Shown: positions 1 through 7,321 of the stretch, in pieces
Layout of the letters: every line of letters begins with the position of its first letter
Position numbering within the stretch: position 1 is the first letter of the stretch
Origin: JACMLD01 sp040007355
GTDB taxonomy: Bacteria; Bacteroidota; Bacteroidia; Chitinophagales; Chitinophagaceae
Direction of reading: 5' to 3'
NCBI GenBank assembly: GCA_040007355.1
Contig: JBDTVE010000219.1
Span: 1-25,699, forward strand
DNA length: 25,699 nt
Translations under genes and position numbers: made by a program
Notes under the pieces: model-generated
Seen by the model: only the letters and a program-made list of their open reading frames with translations
Told to the model about the DNA's origin: nothing
Databases searched by the model: none

Positions 1-1
1 A

Positions 2-115
2 AAAGGAACCGAACGATTGCGGATTGTATTGCATGCTTTTAATACAGGAGAGGAATTGGCAGGACTTACCGCATTATTGAATTCAACGGCCAACCATACC
101 GGGGCCGCAGTATAG
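2..115 (+). CDS. bioF: 8-amino-7-oxononanoate synthase-like protein, C-terminal end (partial)
   Basis: Only the last 37 codons lie in the window; the reading frame enters at base 2 and stops at TAG 113-115. The peptide starts KGTERLRIVLHAFNT and goes on to an EELAGL helix. This matches the end of pyridoxal-phosphate enzymes of the BioF/KBL (alpha-oxoamine synthase) family, where a G-x-E-R-L-R-x-x-L-H-x-F-N segment closes the C-terminal domain. In that family BioF joins pimeloyl-CoA (or pimeloyl-ACP) and L-alanine in biotin synthesis. Active-site lysine and cofactor residues are outside the window, so BioF cannot be separated from glycine C-acetyltransferase with certainty; BioF is preferred because of the LHAFNT wording. 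Confidence 0.6.
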   Translation, partial: KGTERLRIVLHAFNTGEELAGLTALLNSTANHTGAAV

Positions 116-151
116 AATAATTGTCAACCCTGCTGGAAAGGCAAAAAAAGA

Positions 152-171
152 CCGGCCTTTTTTAAAGCCGG
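152..171. terminator. Hairpin after bioF, possible terminator
   Basis: CCGGC at 152-156 pairs with GCCGG at 167-171, and TTT at 158-160 pairs with AAA at 164-166, with one bulged base. It lies 37 bases after the bioF stop. The plus-strand tail is GC-rich and poor in T, while a run of seven A lies on the left side, so by sequence it would stop minus-strand transcripts better. The rest of the 662-base gap (116-777) is AT-rich and holds no gene I can support. Confidence 0.35.
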
Positions 172-777
172 CGGGGGTTTATGACCGGATTAACAACTTC
201 TAAAACTGGTATTTTTAACAGTATTCGCCGTTGTTATAAAAATAGAATTGCGCAATTATTTTATTTGATACCATACAATTAAGGGGTATTATCTTTTGTA
301 GTATTGAACAGTTACCCAGGAAGATTATTTTCCGTATTAACTTTAACAGTAATTTATTGCCTGAGTTATCAGACTAGGCTGAGAACAATCAACATGATAA
401 ATAAACCTGCCAATACAAGTTTCACTGATTTGTGCGTAAAGTTTAATCTTGTTATCATGATTGCTGATTCTTATTGTTTGACTTCGTTTTCACCAATCCG
501 TTTAAAAATGAGGCCGGATTTTAATAATTAGTTATTAAATAAGACCACTCCAAGTTCTTACAGGTTACATTCTGGAACAATACAATTTTGTGGTATTACC
601 AAAGAGTGTTAGTATGGCCCCATGGCGCTGAAAGTACCGGCGGCGGGCAATCCTTTTTGTATGGTGAGAAAGACGGATTTGCCAAGATTTTTATAAATCA
701 TTCAATTGGCGCCATTTAAAAGGAAGCGTAAATAAAAAACTCTATTTTCGGGGTATCGTTTAATGATTATTTAACGT

Positions 778-3228
778 ATGAAGATCATCCCTTTTATATG
801 CTCGGCGTTTACTACGCTTGCGCTCATTGTATTGCTGGGAACAAAAGTTTTCCTGTCAGCGCCGCTGGCGGTTTTGTTAAGCCCGCAGCATGGGGTCTGG
901 CAAAATGCGGAACCGGCGGATATCGATTATGGGGAGGAACTAAATTTTCCGCAACTCAGGGCAAAGGCGGAAGTGTATTTTGATGACCGGCTGGTACCGC
1001 ATGTGTTTGCAGAAAATGATGCCGATGCTTTTTTTATACAGGGCTACCTGCATGCAAAATTCCGTTTATGGCAGATGGAATTTCAGGCCTATGCGGCGAG
1101 TGGGCGCCTCTGTGAAATACTCGGAGATAAATTGGGCAAGCTGGATATCCTGAATAAGGCTGATCGTTATTTCCGCCGACTGGGTATGGTTTCAGCCGCT
1201 GAAAAATCACTACAACTGATGGAAGCGGATACGGCTACCAGGATGATGTGTGATTCCTATACCGCAGGTGTAAACGCTTATATACAATCCCTCACCACCA
1301 GCCAGCTACCATTGGAATACAAACTGCTTGGATATAAACCGGAGGCCTGGACGAATTTAAAAACGGCTTTGTTTATTAAATACATGGCCTATGACCTGGC
1401 CGGTGCGGAAAGTGATTTTGAATGGACGGCCGCCAGGAATGCCCTGTCCGAAATAGAATTTGAAACCCTCAATCCATTGCGGCCAGATTCACTGGACCCT
1501 ATCATTCCCCGGGGTACGCCGTTTGATAAACCGGGGATAATGGTACACGCGCCGGCCAGCGCAGATTCGCTTTATTTTACCTTCCGGAAAGATACAGCCA
1601 CGCTGCCGGGTCTGCCGCAAAAACCGGATAAAGACAATGGCAGCAATAACTGGGCGGTAAGCGGTAAAAAAACAAGAAGCGGTTATCCCATTTTGTGCAA
1701 TGACCCGCACCTCGGACTAAACCTCCCCTCATTGTGGTATGAGATGCAGATCCATACGCCTGATTATAATGCTTACGGCGTATCATTCCCGTCGGCCCCG
1801 GGCATTATCATCGGGTTTAACGACAGCTGTGCTTTTGGGGTAACCAATGCCGGGAGAGATGTAAGGGATTATTATACCATTCAATTCCGGGACGCCGCAC
1901 GCACATCGTACTGGTACAATGGCGAGTGGCGGCCTACCGAACTGCGGTACGAACGGATAAAAATAAAAGACAAACCCGATTTTATTGATACAGTTGCTTA
2001 TACGGTGTTTGGGCCTGTTATTTTTGATAACAGCTACGCCGGCCGCAACAATGATGGCAAAAATTATGCGGTAAGATGGAAGGCGCATGACCCCAGCAAC
2101 GAAATGAAAATGTTTTACCTGCTTGACAGGTCAAAGAATTATAATGATTACCTGGAAGCCATAAAAAACCTGCATACTCCCGGGCAGAATTGTGCCTTTG
2201 CTGCAAAAAACGGCGATATTGCCATTTGGTGTCAGGGTGAGTTCCCGGCTAAATGGCGGCGACAGGGCGATTTTGTTATGCCAGGTACGGATAGTAGTTA
2301 TTCCTGGCAGGGCATGATACCACAATCAGAGAATCCTCATCTTGTTAATCCCGAGCGCGGTTTTATCAGCAGTGCCAACCAATTTCCGGTAGACAGCTCC
2401 TATCCTTATTATATCGGTGGCAGCTTCCCCAACTACCGCGGCTGGATAATAAACAAACGGCTGACGGGCATGGCTGATATTACGCCGCAGGATATGATGG
2501 ACCTGCAAACGGATAATTATAATGTATTTGCGGAAATGGCGCGACCTCTTTTATTGCAACATATTAACGAAACCCTGCTAAGCCCCGCGGAAAAAAAATA
2601 CCTGGAGATCTTAAGGGATTGGAACCTGCGTAATGATGCCGGCGAAACAGGACCGATGGTATTTACCGTGCTATGGAATAACCTGGAAAAACAGGTCTGG
2701 AGCGATGAACTGGCACAAATAAAACCCGATTTTGTTCCGGCTGGAACCAGTTTGCTGGAGGGACTGCTAAGGGATACTGCATTTAAATACGTTGACAATA
2801 TTAACACACCCGCAAAAGAAACCCTGTCGGATGATTTGCTGGTGGCTTTCAAAAAAACCGTTGTGTTTCTGCAAGGTGCCGTGCAGGAGGGTGATACTAC
2901 CTGGGCGCAGTTAAAAGATACGCATATAAATCATCTTATCAAATTGCCTGCCTTGAGTCGCCTGCACCTGCCCATCGGCGGGGGCAATCATGTTATCAAT
3001 GCCGCAAAGGCAGACCATGGCCCAAGCTGGAGGATGGTGGTTTCTTTAACACCGGAAACACAAGCCTATGGCGTTTATCCAGGCGGACAAAACGGAAATC
3101 CGGGCAGCCGGTACTATGATAATTTTATAGATACCTGGGCCAACGGCAAATACTATCCATTGTGGGCAATGAAAAAAACAGAGCAGGATGATAGCCGCGT
3201 GAAATACAAACTACTGTTTAATAAATAA
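778..3228 (+). CDS. Penicillin acylase family protein (Ntn hydrolase, S45)
   Basis: This is an 816-residue protein of the penicillin amidase family. These enzymes are made as a precursor that cuts itself into alpha and beta chains and hydrolyse amide bonds, such as those of beta-lactam side chains or acyl-homoserine lactones. The hallmark is seen at residues 288-293, GSNNWA: Ser289 would be the first residue of the beta chain and the nucleophile, followed by a conserved NDPHL segment. Residues 1-30 form a hydrophobic signal or anchor segment, so the protein is likely periplasmic or membrane-bound. The length is normal for the family. The ATG at 778 has no clear ribosome site, which is usual in Bacteroidota. 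The substrate cannot be told from sequence. A small membrane protein follows 52 bases downstream. Confidence 0.9.
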   Translation: MKIIPFICSAFTTLALIVLLGTKVFLSAPLAVLLSPQHGVWQNAEPADIDYGEELNFPQLRAKAEVYFDDRLVPHVFAENDADAFFIQGYLHAKFRLWQMEFQAYAASGRLCEILGDKLGKLDILNKADRYFRRLGMVSAAEKSLQLMEADTATRMMCDSYTAGVNAYIQSLTTSQLPLEYKLLGYKPEAWTNLKTALFIKYMAYDLAGAESDFEWTAARNALSEIEFETLNPLRPDSLDPIIPRGTPFDKPGIMVHAPASADSLYFTFRKDTATLPGLPQKPDKDNGSNNWAVSGKKTRSGYPILCNDPHLGLNLPSLWYEMQIHTPDYNAYGVSFPSAPGIIIGFNDSCAFGVTNAGRDVRDYYTIQFRDAARTSYWYNGEWRPTELRYERIKIKDKPDFIDTVAYTVFGPVIFDNSYAGRNNDGKNYAVRWKAHDPSNEMKMFYLLDRSKNYNDYLEAIKNLHTPGQNCAFAAKNGDIAIWCQGEFPAKWRRQGDFVMPGTDSSYSWQGMIPQSENPHLVNPERGFISSANQFPVDSSYPYYIGGSFPNYRGWIINKRLTGMADITPQDMMDLQTDNYNVFAEMARPLLLQHINETLLSPAEKKYLEILRDWNLRNDAGETGPMVFTVLWNNLEKQVWSDELAQIKPDFVPAGTSLLEGLLRDTAFKYVDNINTPAKETLSDDLLVAFKKTVVFLQGAVQEGDTTWAQLKDTHINHLIKLPALSRLHLPIGGGNHVINAAKADHGPSWRMVVSLTPETQAYGVYPGGQNGNPGSRYYDNFIDTWANGKYYPLWAMKKTEQDDSRVKYKLLFNK

Positions 3229-3280
3229 ACTTCCGGTAGTGGTTGTTTGCCATTCCGCAGCTGGTCTTTAAATAAAACAA

Positions 3281-3640
3281 ATGAAATTCATAACTTCTGT
3301 CCTGCTCACCGCCCTCCTGGCTTTTGTAGCCTGTCTGTACATGGACTGGTGGGCCATTGCCATTGCCGCTTTTGTTGTATCCGTTTTGATTCACCAGAAA
3401 CCATTGCATTCTTTTTTGACCGGGTTTACAGCCCTGTTTTTACTCTGGGGTGGTTTGTCCTGGTGGATCGACCTTAAAAATGAGCATGTGCTCTCTCATA
3501 AATTGTCTGCTGTACTGCCGTTTGGCGGGTCTGTTTTTTTAATGATACTGGTAACGATGTTGGTTGGCGCGGGGGTAGCGGGGTTTGCATCCATGGCGGG
3601 CAGTTACCTGCGCGAAAAAAAGGGCAGAATGGTGCAATAA
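3281..3640 (+). CDS. Small multi-pass membrane protein, unknown function
   Basis: This 119-residue protein is not recognised. It has about four hydrophobic segments, roughly residues 3-20, 24-42, 44-63 and 77-106, and a short basic tail (LREKKGRMVQ) that probably faces the cytoplasm. It follows the penicillin acylase on the same strand after 52 bases, so the two may be co-transcribed. No catalytic motif is visible. The hydrophobic pattern and position support a real gene, but no function should be assigned. Confidence 0.7.
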   Translation: MKFITSVLLTALLAFVACLYMDWWAIAIAAFVVSVLIHQKPLHSFLTGFTALFLLWGGLSWWIDLKNEHVLSHKLSAVLPFGGSVFLMILVTMLVGAGVAGFASMAGSYLREKKGRMVQ

Positions 3641-3667
3641 CTCGCCCGTTAGAGGTTCATGATTAAA

Positions 3668-3832
3668 TAAAAAAAAGGGCCTCCATCGGGGGCCCCAGTA
3701 AAGCTTTAACCAGGATAACGTTCAAAGGGATGGACAATTTTTCACAGGGACGGTTTGGTTGGTTCTGGGTTAAAAAGGAAAGGGCTGCGTTTAGGGTTTG
3801 GTTGCGTTTGTCTATAATTCGTTTCTTGATTA
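3668..3832 (-). ncRNA. Candidate small RNA ending at a strong terminator
   Basis: The gap between two convergent genes has, on the minus strand, an imperfect promoter (TTG at 3862-3864, TTACTTTG at 3838-3846, spacer 15) and about 160 bases later a strong intrinsic terminator (3669-3695). The stretch between is rich in AACC repeats with few pairs. A TTTAACCCAG segment can pair with CTGGTTAAA just before the terminator. No protein of plausible composition is encoded, and an open frame here runs straight through the terminator. It could instead be a long 3' untranslated region of the DUF4846 gene upstream on the same strand. It matches no RNA family I know. Confidence 0.3.
3669..3695 (-). terminator. 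Strong intrinsic terminator, minus strand
   Basis: GGGCC at 3677-3681 pairs with GGCCC at 3691-3695, and the stem extends inward by three more pairs (one G-T) to a three-base loop, ATC at 3685-3687. Read on the minus strand, the eight-pair GC-rich stem is followed by a run of at least six T. The plus-strand gene ending at 3640 lacks a T run after the stem, so the signal serves minus-strand transcripts. Confidence 0.75.
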
Positions 3833-3852
3833 CTGATGCAAAGTAACAATAC

Positions 3853-3864
3853 TTGCAGCTGCAA
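3853..3864. promoter_or_regulatory. 12-base perfect palindrome in a possible promoter
   Basis: TTGCAGCTGCAA is a perfect palindrome. On the minus strand its left end supplies the TTG of the possible -33 element of the candidate small RNA, so a bound dimeric protein would cover that promoter. A 12-base palindrome can arise by chance, so operator function is only suggested. Confidence 0.25.
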
Positions 3865-3969
3865 AAAGATAGCAGTTCCTTGCTCTTTTGAGTCATAGAT
3901 AACTAAAAAAGAATGTAGTAAAAAAGATGGGTTTGGCTAGGGGTAAATACTTATACGCGGGGCGTTCCG

Positions 3970-4034
3970 GGTCGGGTATACCGACCGGGGGAGAGAGCAT
4001 CTCCCAACCATGGTCGGGTGTCCTTCACCGACCA
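3970..4034. repeat. Cluster of three hairpins, two with the same stem
   Basis: Three stem-loops lie in 65 bases. The first is GGTCGG (3970-3975) with CCGACC (3981-3986), loop of five. The second is GGGAGA (3989-3994) with TCTCCC (4000-4005), loop of five. The third is TGGTCGG (4011-4017) with CCGACCA (4028-4034). The outer two share the core GGTCGG/CCGACC stem. The arrangement resembles interspersed palindromic intergenic repeats of Bacteroidota; no copy elsewhere in the window was seen. No T run follows, so a simple terminator is unlikely. Confidence 0.55.
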
Positions 4035-4088
4035 TTACCATTACAATGGATAAGGATGCCAGGGAGACACCAATCCAGGATTAATATC

Positions 4089-4867
4089 TTATTCCGGCCA
4101 TTTTTTTAGATGCTCCTGCCGGAATACCCATTCCGGTGTTTCAATCAGCGGGTTATCGCTTACTTCATACCAGGGGCTCCATTGCGGGCTAACCGGGTTC
4201 AGCACCACATGGATATCCTGCGCCGGCATATATCCTGCGCCAGCAAATAAATCTTTTTTCCTTCTTTGTTTACGGCAACATCCATTACCTGCACAGAATG
4301 GCCCGGCGAACCACCTTTTACCAGTACATCACCCGCGGCAACCTGCCTAAAATCGGTTACTGCTAACAGTTGGTTCGAAAGCGAAGCCGTACCGCAATAG
4401 GAAAAATTTTTTTCCAGGTACTGATCAAAGGCCTTTCGGCCAGCATGCGCCGCCAACCGGTAATGGGTACGATTGTTATCAGTAAAATCAATTTCTCCAA
4501 ATCTTTGCTGTGCATACAGGTATTCCGCCCTCAGCCGCATCACGGCATCAGCGCATTGTTGTAAATCTTTTCTTCCAACGGAAATGTCCAGGACTGCAAA
4601 TTGTACGGCCTGGTTGTTTTTTTTAAAACCTTTGTAGAGATAGACCGTTTTATCTTTTTTCAGGGGCAAACCACGCAACCAGGCAGCATAAGAACGGCTG
4701 CCGCCGGCTACCCGGGTAAAACCGGCAGGCACCGTGATGGCCCCGATCCTAGTATAGGGGTTACGCTCAAGCGTGCCGCGCTGAAAGAAGGTGGATGCGG
4801 GAACAGATGGCTTTTTATCGTGACAGAAAGTGAGCTTAGCCAGCAGGAACAAATAAAAAAGAGGCAT
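4089..4867 (-). pseudogene. DUF4846 domain protein with a single frameshift
   Basis: Starting at ATG 4867, residues 18 onward match the DUF4846 family as I know it: a SYAAWLRGLPLK segment, then DLQQCADAVMRLRAEYLY, then GDVLVKGGSPGHSVQVMDVA. The function of the family is not established. After YLLAQ the frame turns to nonsense and stops at 4199. The family's expected continuation (GYMPAQDIHVVLNP, then SPWYEVS and ETPEWVF) follows in the next frame to a TAA at 4089. Restoring one G near 4231-4236 would give an intact protein of about 259 residues. The first 18 residues are hydrophobic and end in a Cys, suggesting export and perhaps a lipoprotein, although LTFC is a poor lipobox. Real mutation or sequence error cannot be told apart here. 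Confidence 0.8.
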
Positions 4868-5043
4868 AAACAGGTATTTACTTTAGCCAGATGCTATGCC
4901 AGGTAAAAAGCACAGGAAATGCCTGTTAAAAAAAGTAGACATCCAAAAAGCCGGCCCTGGGCTGGCCTGTCAACCTCATTATTCGGGCGGGATATTGGCG
5001 GGTCCACCCGGGCCCGGGGGATTCCACCCGGTTGAGGGTGCTA

Positions 5044-5072
5044 TTAACTTCCTTCTTTATTTCCTACTTTTG
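5044..5072 (+). promoter_or_regulatory. Bacteroidota-type promoter of the response regulator
   Basis: TACTTTTG at 5065-5072 fits the -7 consensus TAnnTTTG exactly. A TTA at 5044-5046, 18 bases upstream, is a weak -33 element. Transcription would start near 5078, leaving a leader of about 15 bases before ATG 5093. Confidence 0.5.
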
Positions 5073-5092
5073 CCCCCATAACAAAAAATGGC

Positions 5093-6256
5093 ATGTCAAA
5101 CATTCTTATTGTAGATGACGAAAAGGCAATCCGGAAAACCCTCGGTGAAATTCTCTCTTATGAAGGGTATAAAATGGATGAGGCCGGCGATGGGGAAGAG
5201 GCATTGAAGCGTTTTAAGGAAAAAGCCTACGATGTGGTGCTTTGTGATATCAAGATGCCCAAAATGGATGGCATTGAATTCCTGGAAAGGGCCCGGGAAA
5301 CCAATCCTGATATACCCATCATTATGATCTCGGGTCATGGTACCATAGAAACCGCCGTGGAAGCGGTGAAAAAAGGCGCCTATGATTATATTTCAAAACC
5401 CCCGGACCTAAACCGCCTGTTGATTACCATTCGCAACGCAATGGATAAAACCAACCTGGTCACTGAAACCAAGGTGTTAAAACGCAAGGCGGCACGGGTA
5501 CAGGAAATGATTGGCGAATCGGCTCCGATCAAAAAAATAAAAGATACCATTGAAAAAGTAGCGCCCACCGAAGCCCGGGTATTGATAACTGGCGAAAACG
5601 GGGTGGGCAAGGAACTGGTGGCCCGCTGGCTGCACGAAAAAAGCAGCCGGGCAGCCGGACCGCTGGTAGAAGTAAACTGTGCCGCCATCCCCAGCGAACT
5701 AATAGAAAGCGAATTGTTTGGTCATGAGAAAGGCTCTTTCACTTCCGCCATTAAACAACGTATCGGAAAGTTTGAGCAGGCCAACGGGGGCACACTTTTC
5801 CTGGATGAAATTGGCGATATGAGCCTGAGCGCCCAGGCCAAAGTGTTGCGCGCGCTGCAGGAAGCAAAGATTATACGGGTAGGGGCCGACAAAGACATTA
5901 CCGTGGATGTGCGGGTAGTTGCAGCTACCAATAAAGACTTGCTGAAAGAAGTGGATGAAAAAAATTTCAGGCTTGATCTGTATCATCGCCTGAGCGTTAT
6001 TCTTATACATGTGCCTTCGCTGAATGAACGCAAAGACGATATTCCGCTGCTAACCGATAAATTCCTGGAAGATATCTGTATGGAATATGGAATTGCCAAA
6101 AAGGGAATCGACAGCGTTGCCCTGGACGAATTGAAAGAGTATAACTGGACCGGCAATATCCGCGAACTGAGAAATGTGGTGGAGCGCCTGGTGATCCTGA
6201 GCGGCAAAACCATTACCAGGGAGGATATTATTAGCAATGTAATGCCCAAACGCTGA
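5093..6256 (+). CDS. Sigma-54-type response regulator (REC-AAA+) without DNA-binding domain
   Basis: This 387-residue protein has a receiver domain (about 1-120) with the acidic pocket Asp8/Asp9, phosphorylation site Asp52, Ser80 and Lys102. A sigma-54-interaction AAA+ domain follows (about 140-375) with Walker A GENGVGKE at 167-174 and Walker B LDE at 237-239. The loop that contacts sigma-54, usually GAFTGA, reads GSFTSA at 214-219. The protein ends just after the AAA+ lid (NIRELRNVVERL plus about 25 residues), so the Fis-type helix-turn-helix of NtrC-like proteins, normally another 50-70 residues, is missing. The stop is followed by no continuing homologous frame that I can see. It probably acts after phosphorylation by an unlinked kinase, from solution or through a partner. 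No kinase gene is adjacent. Confidence 0.92.
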   Translation: MSNILIVDDEKAIRKTLGEILSYEGYKMDEAGDGEEALKRFKEKAYDVVLCDIKMPKMDGIEFLERARETNPDIPIIMISGHGTIETAVEAVKKGAYDYISKPPDLNRLLITIRNAMDKTNLVTETKVLKRKAARVQEMIGESAPIKKIKDTIEKVAPTEARVLITGENGVGKELVARWLHEKSSRAAGPLVEVNCAAIPSELIESELFGHEKGSFTSAIKQRIGKFEQANGGTLFLDEIGDMSLSAQAKVLRALQEAKIIRVGADKDITVDVRVVAATNKDLLKEVDEKNFRLDLYHRLSVILIHVPSLNERKDDIPLLTDKFLEDICMEYGIAKKGIDSVALDELKEYNWTGNIRELRNVVERLVILSGKTITREDIISNVMPKR

Positions 6257-6302
6257 TTGATTTTTGTTGTTTTTTTCCCGAGCTACCGGCTGCACGGAGA
6301 AA

Positions 6303-7187
6303 TTATGGGTGAGGAGCAATAAACTTCTCAATGGCCATCAGATCCTTCAATGAATGCACTATGGTGATATTTGGCGGCAGTTCGTCTATCCCTTTTAGCG
6401 CGGGTCCGGAAGCAATTATTTGTTTGGCTGCAAACCGCGCTGATAGTTTTCGGAGGTATTGCCCCGGTTCACAATGAGTGAAATTGGTGATAAGGTGAAA
6501 ATACAAATGTGAGACCGGCTGATGTGCGCAATACTGGGCTACTATATCCAGGGAAATATTCTTCCCCAGCAGGAGGGTTTTAATTCCTTTTTTCTTGATC
6601 AGGTATTGAATAAAAAGCAGGGGCAGTTCATGGTTTTCCCCTTCGGGTGTAAATAAAAGTATCCGGTGGAGGTCAGTAGTTGCTTCCGGCAGGGCATTGA
6701 TGGCTGCTATAATTGTTTTTTGAATAATATGACTGCAAAAATGTTCCTGTGCAGGCTGCATATGCCCGGTCATCCACAGTAATCCTATTTTGTCCAGGAA
6801 CGGATATGCCACCAGCTCCATGCTTTTTTCCAGTCCCATAGTCCGGATGGCATTATTGAATGCATTTTCAAACCTTTCCTGGTCGTAGTCCAGGCCTGCT
6901 TCCAGCAGTTGGTTTACCATCACCTGGTACTCATCGTTTTTATATTTTTGGGAGGCCATCTGTATGATTTCCTCGGTTGAAAAACCGGCTATGCGCGATA
7001 TTTTGTGACCATGGTGGTAGAGATAGGCGATGCGCAGGATATGTTTCAGGTCTTCGCTGTCGTAATAACGGTGAAGACTTACCTTTCGTTGGCATACACA
7101 GAGCCCGTAACGTTGTTCCCACATCCGCAGGGTATGGGCTTTAATCCCGCTCAGGTTTTCAACATCACGGATGGTAAAATGATGCAT
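6303..7187 (-). CDS. MerR-family regulator with B12-binding domain (CarH/LitR-like)
   Basis: This 294-residue protein has a MerR winged-helix domain (about 4-72, with TLRMWEQRYG at 19-28). It is followed by a helical cap domain and a Rossmann-like cobalamin-binding domain. The cap holds W138-x9-E148-H149, the W-x9-EH motif of CarH/LitR photoreceptors. The cobalamin loop reads E184-N-H186-x-x-P189, close to CarH's E-x-H-x-x-G with His as lower ligand, but Pro replaces Gly. In that family adenosylcobalamin lets the protein repress in the dark and light releases it. It is convergent with the response regulator and divergent from lepB. No carotenoid gene is nearby, so the target is unknown. Confidence 0.85.
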   Translation of the reverse strand: MHHFTIRDVENLSGIKAHTLRMWEQRYGLCVCQRKVSLHRYYDSEDLKHILRIAYLYHHGHKISRIAGFSTEEIIQMASQKYKNDEYQVMVNQLLEAGLDYDQERFENAFNNAIRTMGLEKSMELVAYPFLDKIGLLWMTGHMQPAQEHFCSHIIQKTIIAAINALPEATTDLHRILLFTPEGENHELPLLFIQYLIKKKGIKTLLLGKNISLDIVAQYCAHQPVSHLYFHLITNFTHCEPGQYLRKLSARFAAKQIIASGPALKGIDELPPNITIVHSLKDLMAIEKFIAPHP

Positions 7188-7212
7188 GTAAAGAAATTGT
7201 TAATAGAATAGC

Positions 7213-7241
7213 CAAAAATATATTTTTCCGGTCGATTGTAA
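7213..7241 (-). promoter_or_regulatory. Probable promoter of the MerR/B12 regulator
   Basis: On the minus strand TATTTTTG (7220-7213) fits TAnnTTTG exactly, and TTA (7241-7239) lies 18 bases upstream as an imperfect -33 element. It leaves a leader of about 20 bases before ATG 7187. It sits in the 134-base divergent gap shared with lepB. Confidence 0.4.
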
Positions 7242-7321
7242 TATTTATTCTGGGTTGCCGACTAATGGTTCATAGTTAGCCGGTATGCGCCGATTATTAT
7301 ATTAGCGTCATTAAACGGAGA

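Noticed and set aside
304..531. Open frame of 75 codons in the gap before the penicillin acylase
   Set aside because: TTG start, AT-rich composition, no family resemblance and no ribosome site.
543..716. Open frame reading ...WPHGAESTGGGQSFLYG...
   Set aside because: It looks mildly coding but has no ATG and matches no family I know; could be a remnant, not supported.
3663..3896. Minus-strand frame of 77 codons
   Set aside because: It runs through the strong terminator and the possible promoter, so it is not a protein gene.
3927..4109. Plus-strand frame of 60 codons
   Set aside because: It consists largely of the three hairpins and lacks protein-like composition.
5007..5018. CCCGGGCCCGGG palindrome upstream of the response regulator
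   Set aside because: Low-complexity GC run; no second site, and the regulator has no DNA-binding domain.
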